The notes under the pieces were generated by a model. That model was not told where the DNA came from. It worked only from the letters and a program-made list of their open reading frames with translations, and did not search any database. This document shows positions 6,270-8,083 of a stretch of DNA of 8,083 nucleotides, piece after piece. This DNA comes from an uncultured Bacteroidia bacterium (lineage in GTDB: Bacteria; Bacteroidota; Bacteroidia; Bacteroidales; UBA932). Location: the NCBI GenBank assembly GCA_902795785.1, contig CADBMK010000044.1:1-8083 (forward strand). Reading direction: 5' to 3'. The translations under genes were made by a program, and so were the position numbers. Each line of letters begins with the position of its first letter. Within the stretch, counting starts at the first letter, position 1.

Positions 6270-6292
6270 AGTTGTCCTCAATTTTTGGACTG

Positions 6293-6322
6293 CAAAGATA
6301 GTCAAAATTCCTGGATTTGAAA
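6293..6322 (-). promoter_or_regulatory. Bacteroidota-type promoter for the rplP operon
   Basis: On the minus strand the -7 box TATCTTTG (6300-6293) matches the Bacteroidota consensus TAnnTTTG exactly. A near-match to the -33 box, TTTC (6322-6319; consensus TTTG), lies 18 bases upstream. Transcription should begin near 6286-6288, leaving a leader of about 80-85 bases before rplP. A- and T-rich tracts lie directly upstream, as in promoters for highly expressed genes. This site would drive the whole ribosomal protein run. Confidence 0.7.
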
Positions 6323-6343
6323 GACTTTTTACAAAAAAATTAA

Positions 6344-6363
6344 ACTTTTTCGACACAAAAAGT
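6344..6363. repeat. Inverted repeat ACTTTTT / AAAAAGT
   Basis: ACTTTTT (6344-6350) and AAAAAGT (6357-6363) are perfect inverse copies around a 6-base CGACAC loop. A further copy, GACTTTTT, at 6323-6330 can pair with AAAAAGTC (6357-6364), so the right arm has two possible partners. The set lies just upstream of the rplP -33 box. It could be an AT-rich activating (UP-like) region, an operator, or simply low-complexity sequence. Confidence 0.45.
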
Positions 6364-6428
6364 CAACACCTAACTAATTGATATTTCAAACAATTACGCA
6401 TCGTGTTAAAAAAAACTTACACGCATTT

Positions 6429-6444
6429 TTGACACAGGTTGACA
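6429..6444 (+). repeat. Tandem TTGACA hexamers, 10-base period
   Basis: TTGACA occurs at 6429-6434 and again at 6439-6444, exactly one helical turn apart. The second copy supplies a candidate -33 element for the DUF4294 promoter. The first could be an alternative -33 element or half of a regulator site. Two copies is weak evidence. Confidence 0.35.
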
Positions 6445-6470
6445 GACCAATTTTATTATGCGTAACTTTG
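6439..6470 (+). promoter_or_regulatory. Candidate promoter of the DUF4294 gene, -7 box inside the first codons
   Basis: TAACTTTG (6463-6470) matches the Bacteroidota -7 consensus TAnnTTTG. TTG (6439-6441) lies 21 bases upstream, within the range seen for this phylum. The -7 box falls within codons 2-5 of the ATG-initiated reading frame, so transcription from here would start near 6475-6478, past that ATG. Either the real start is the GTG at 6476, or another promoter is used and this match is chance. Confidence 0.4.
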
Positions 6471-7189
6471 TCTTCGTGAACAGATCGAAATCATACATTC
6501 TGGCAGTCATCGCCTGCCTATTTCTGCTGGTTCCTGCCCAGACGCCGGCCTGCGCCCAGTTCCACCTGTGGAAAACAAGGCCATCCTCAAGGCAGGAGAC
6601 GGTGCCTACATCCAGGGGTCTGATGCGCTACGAAATAATCGACGAAGACACCGTCTACTTCGACACCCTGAATCCGGCGATAGCCATTACCAAGAGGAAG
6701 AAAGGCAAGCAGTGGAGGAAATACTACCGCCTTGTTTACAATTTCAACAAGGTGTATCCATATACGGCCATCGCCCATAAACTTGAACGCGAAGCCGACA
6801 GCACCATCGCCGCAAGGCACATGAACAAGAGGCAGAGACAGGAATACATCAAACAAATGCAGAAGGAACTGTTCCACACCTTCGAGCCAGTCATAAGACA
6901 TATGTCCATTTCACAGGGAGCCCTGCTGATCCGCCTCGTAGACAGGGAACTGGGCCGCACCCCGTATGCGATAATAAAAGAATACCGAAACGGATTTGCC
7001 GCCGGCTTCTGGCAGGGCGTAGCAAGGATATTCGGGCAGAACCTCAAAAAAGAGTACGACCCGAACGGTTACGACAAAGACACAGAGGAATTGATTAAAG
7101 CGTGGGAAAACGGAACTTTCCCAGACATCTACTTCTCCGTATTCGGCACCTGGCCGGACGAAACGGAGATTCCGTCAAAATACAGGTAG
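6458..7189 (+). CDS. Exported DUF4294 family protein of unknown function
   Basis: The product is 243 aa from ATG 6458. Residues 1-33 look like a signal peptide: a basic start, a hydrophobic core (YILAVIACLFLLVPA, about 13-27) and a likely signal peptidase I site after ACA at about residue 33. No lipobox is seen. The DUF4294 region spans about 57-215, with YRLVYNFNKVYPY at 90-102, SQGALLIRLVDRELG at 152-166 and FWQGVARIFGQNLKKEYDP at 184-202. The part between about 105 and 140 is highly charged and probably helical. The function of this Bacteroidota family is not known; the location is presumably periplasmic. The last 20 codons overlap the 3' end of lpxH on the other strand. A -7-like box inside the first codons raises the possibility of a GTG start at 6476, which would keep the signal peptide. 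Confidence 0.88.
   Translation: MRNFVFVNRSKSYILAVIACLFLLVPAQTPACAQFHLWKTRPSSRQETVPTSRGLMRYEIIDEDTVYFDTLNPAIAITKRKKGKQWRKYYRLVYNFNKVYPYTAIAHKLEREADSTIAARHMNKRQRQEYIKQMQKELFHTFEPVIRHMSISQGALLIRLVDRELGRTPYAIIKEYRNGFAAGFWQGVARIFGQNLKKEYDPNGYDKDTEELIKAWENGTFPDIYFSVFGTWPDETEIPSKYR
7103..7123 (-). terminator. Hairpin just past the lpxH stop codon, possible weak terminator
   Basis: TGGGAAA (7103-7109) and TTTCCCA (7117-7123) form a perfect 7-bp inverted repeat around a 7-base loop. It begins 5 bases after the lpxH stop on the minus strand and lies inside the coding part of the convergent DUF4294 gene. It is followed on the minus strand only by CGCTTTAATC, a poor U-tract. It could slow or end lpxH transcription, but the evidence is thin. 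Confidence 0.3.
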
Positions 7190-7884
7190 GAAGACTCGCT
7201 CAGCCAGTCTTTCATCACAAGGAGGCGGGCGCCGTCCTCCCCCACAGGCATATCCACGTGGCAGTGATAGTGTCCGAATATGAAGTAGTCCACCTTGCGG
7301 TCTTTCAGGAAGGACTCGCAGAACTTGTACAGAGGCTCGTCCACACCCTTGAACAGATAGTTGAACTTGAACTTCTTCTTCCTGCTGGAAGTAGACCACC
7401 CCTTTCCAAAACGGAATGCGATGGTAGGATGCAGTAGGCTGAACAGCCCCTGGAAGAAACTGTGGCGGAAGCCCCATCGCATAAGTTTATAAAGCCTGAA
7501 GCCTGGGCCAAGGCCGTCACCATGACCAAGGCAGAAGGTCTTGCCGGCTATATCCACGACATAAGGCTGCTGGAGAATCTCAATTCCCAGGCTCTCAAAA
7601 TAATGATAGCACCAGATATCGTGATTGCCCTGAAAGAACCTGACCTTGACTCCATTATCTATAAGATCCAGGATTTCAGCAAAAACCCTGACATACCCCT
7701 TGGGCACCACATCGCGGTACTCATACCAAAAATCCCAGATATCGCCAAGCAAATACAGGGTTTCAGTCCTGTCTCTCGGCACAGATTTAAGGAAAGCCAC
7801 AAAACGCAGCTCGCGATCCGCCGGATCACACAGATCCAGGCCCAGATGGACGTCAGAAACGAAATATGTCAGATTACGAGCCAA
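7129..7884 (-). CDS. lpxH: UDP-2,3-diacylglucosamine diphosphatase (LpxH-type)
   Basis: LpxH hydrolyses UDP-2,3-diacylglucosamine to lipid X and UMP on the cytoplasmic face of the inner membrane, a middle step of lipid A synthesis. The calcineurin-like metallophosphoesterase motifs are all present. Numbered from TTG 7884, they are SDVHLG (D11, H13), GDIWD (D48), GNHD (N87, H88), GHGD (H121) and GHYHCH (H205, H207), matching the spacing of the E. coli di-manganese site. The length is 251 aa against about 240 in E. coli. No ATG precedes the first motif. TTG 7884 gives MARNLTYFVSDVHLG and starts 7 bases after the uppP stop. A second TTG at 7920 would add 12 residues and overlap uppP by 29 bases; I prefer 7884. 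The last 61 bases overlap the DUF4294 gene convergently. Confidence 0.9.
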   Translation of the reverse strand: MARNLTYFVSDVHLGLDLCDPADRELRFVAFLKSVPRDRTETLYLLGDIWDFWYEYRDVVPKGYVRVFAEILDLIDNGVKVRFFQGNHDIWCYHYFESLGIEILQQPYVVDIAGKTFCLGHGDGLGPGFRLYKLMRWGFRHSFFQGLFSLLHPTIAFRFGKGWSTSSRKKKFKFNYLFKGVDEPLYKFCESFLKDRKVDYFIFGHYHCHVDMPVGEDGARLLVMKDWLSESSYLYFDGISVSSGQVPNTEK

Positions 7885-7891
7885 ACCGCCG

Positions 7892-8083
7892 CTAATAGAA
7901 ATAGATAATAAGGGATCCAACTATGAAACAGTAGATACTGAACCAGTACAGGTGAGCCTTCTTCACGATGGAGATCATCACCTTGCAGGCGAAGACGCCG
8001 GAAATAAATGCGGCGATGAAACCGCAGCACAGAGGCAGCAATCCCACCGTATAAGTATCTGTGGCAGGCTTTACGAATGACTC
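7892..8083 (-). CDS. uppP: Undecaprenyl-diphosphatase, C-terminal end (partial)
   Basis: UppP (BacA) is an integral membrane enzyme that dephosphorylates undecaprenyl diphosphate, recycling the lipid carrier for peptidoglycan and surface polysaccharides. Reading the minus strand from the window edge gives 63 residues ending in TAG at 7894-7892. They contain two membrane segments: LLPLCCGFIAAFISGVFACK (about residues 15-34 of the fragment) and WFSIYCFIVGSLIIYFY (47-63). The joining stretch VMISIVKKAHLYWF and the closing FSIYCFIVG resemble the family's last helices (compare the FAxYRIxLG pattern). The catalytic motifs lie beyond the edge, so the call rests on this tail only. The gene runs into lpxH with a gap of 7 bases, suggesting co-transcription. 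Confidence 0.82.
   Translation of the reverse strand, partial: ESFVKPATDTYTVGLLPLCCGFIAAFISGVFACKVMISIVKKAHLYWFSIYCFIVGSLIIYFY

Larger units (their letters stand above)
6204..6457. other. AT-rich divergent intergenic region between rplP and the DUF4294 gene
   Basis: This 254-base stretch separates two divergently read genes. It holds the rplP promoter candidate, a possible 15-codon leader ORF, runs of A and T with inverted ACTTTTT/AAAAAGT repeats, two tandem TTGACA hexamers, and the start of the DUF4294 promoter. I found no rpsC remnant, tRNA or transposon end in it. The composition is much richer in A+T than either flank. Confidence 0.85.

Noticed and set aside
6204..6457. A hidden rpsC fragment, insertion sequence end or tRNA that would explain the operon break
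   Set aside because: Reading both strands I saw no S3-like peptide, no terminal inverted repeats with flanking duplication, and no cloverleaf. The region looks like promoters and AT-rich spacer only.
7221..7240. GC-rich inverted repeat GGAGG...CCTCC about 30 bases after the DUF4294 stop, considered as its terminator
   Set aside because: It lies in coding sequence of lpxH and is followed on the plus strand by CCCACAGGC rather than a T-run, so intrinsic termination is not supported.
7462..8080. Plus-strand open frames across lpxH and uppP (7462-7908, 7646-8080)
   Set aside because: They lie opposite lpxH, whose catalytic motifs are all intact, and opposite the uppP tail. Their translations show no family features.

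Overview
This window looks like a chromosomal segment from the phylum Bacteroidota, probably the order Bacteroidales. The ribosomal proteins and SecY have Bacteroidales-type sequences. A DUF4294 protein, a family typical of Bacteroidota, is present. The two best promoter candidates have the Bacteroidota -7 box TAnnTTTG rather than a sigma70 TATAAT box. The lineage below order is not determined.

The left three quarters (1-6203) is one long minus-strand operon. Read in transcription order from right to left it holds rplP, rpmC, rpsQ, rplN, rplX, rplE, rpsN, rpsH, rplF, rplR, rpsE, rpmD, rplO and secY, with secY running off the left edge. This is the distal end of the S10 operon joined to the spc operon. 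Spacing is tight, from a 1-base overlap to about 20 bases, with one exception: an 81-base spacer between rpsN and rpsH that holds a GC-rich hairpin with a UNCG-type loop.

The main surprise is at the upstream end. In the usual S10-spc cluster rplP directly follows rpsC, after rpsJ-rplC-rplD-rplW-rplB-rpsS-rplV. Here rplP is the first gene. Upstream of it is a 254-base AT-rich divergent intergenic region and then an unrelated plus-strand gene. The region contains a good Bacteroidota promoter aimed at rplP, AT tracts and inverted repeats behind it, and a possible 15-codon leader ORF between promoter and rplP. The cluster therefore appears to be split between rpsC and rplP, with the distal half under its own promoter, unless the contig is mis-joined.

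The right end (6458-8083) is unrelated to ribosomes. It holds a plus-strand exported DUF4294 protein of unknown function. Convergent to it, with a 61-base 3' overlap, is a minus-strand lpxH-type UDP-2,3-diacylglucosamine diphosphatase (lipid A synthesis). Just upstream of that lies the 3' end of an undecaprenyl-diphosphatase gene (uppP), running off the right edge. uppP and lpxH are probably co-transcribed envelope genes.

Most of the window is conserved core genome. I see no mobile element, CRISPR array, tRNA or rRNA, and no clearly new multi-gene system. The observations worth following concern operon architecture and regulation.
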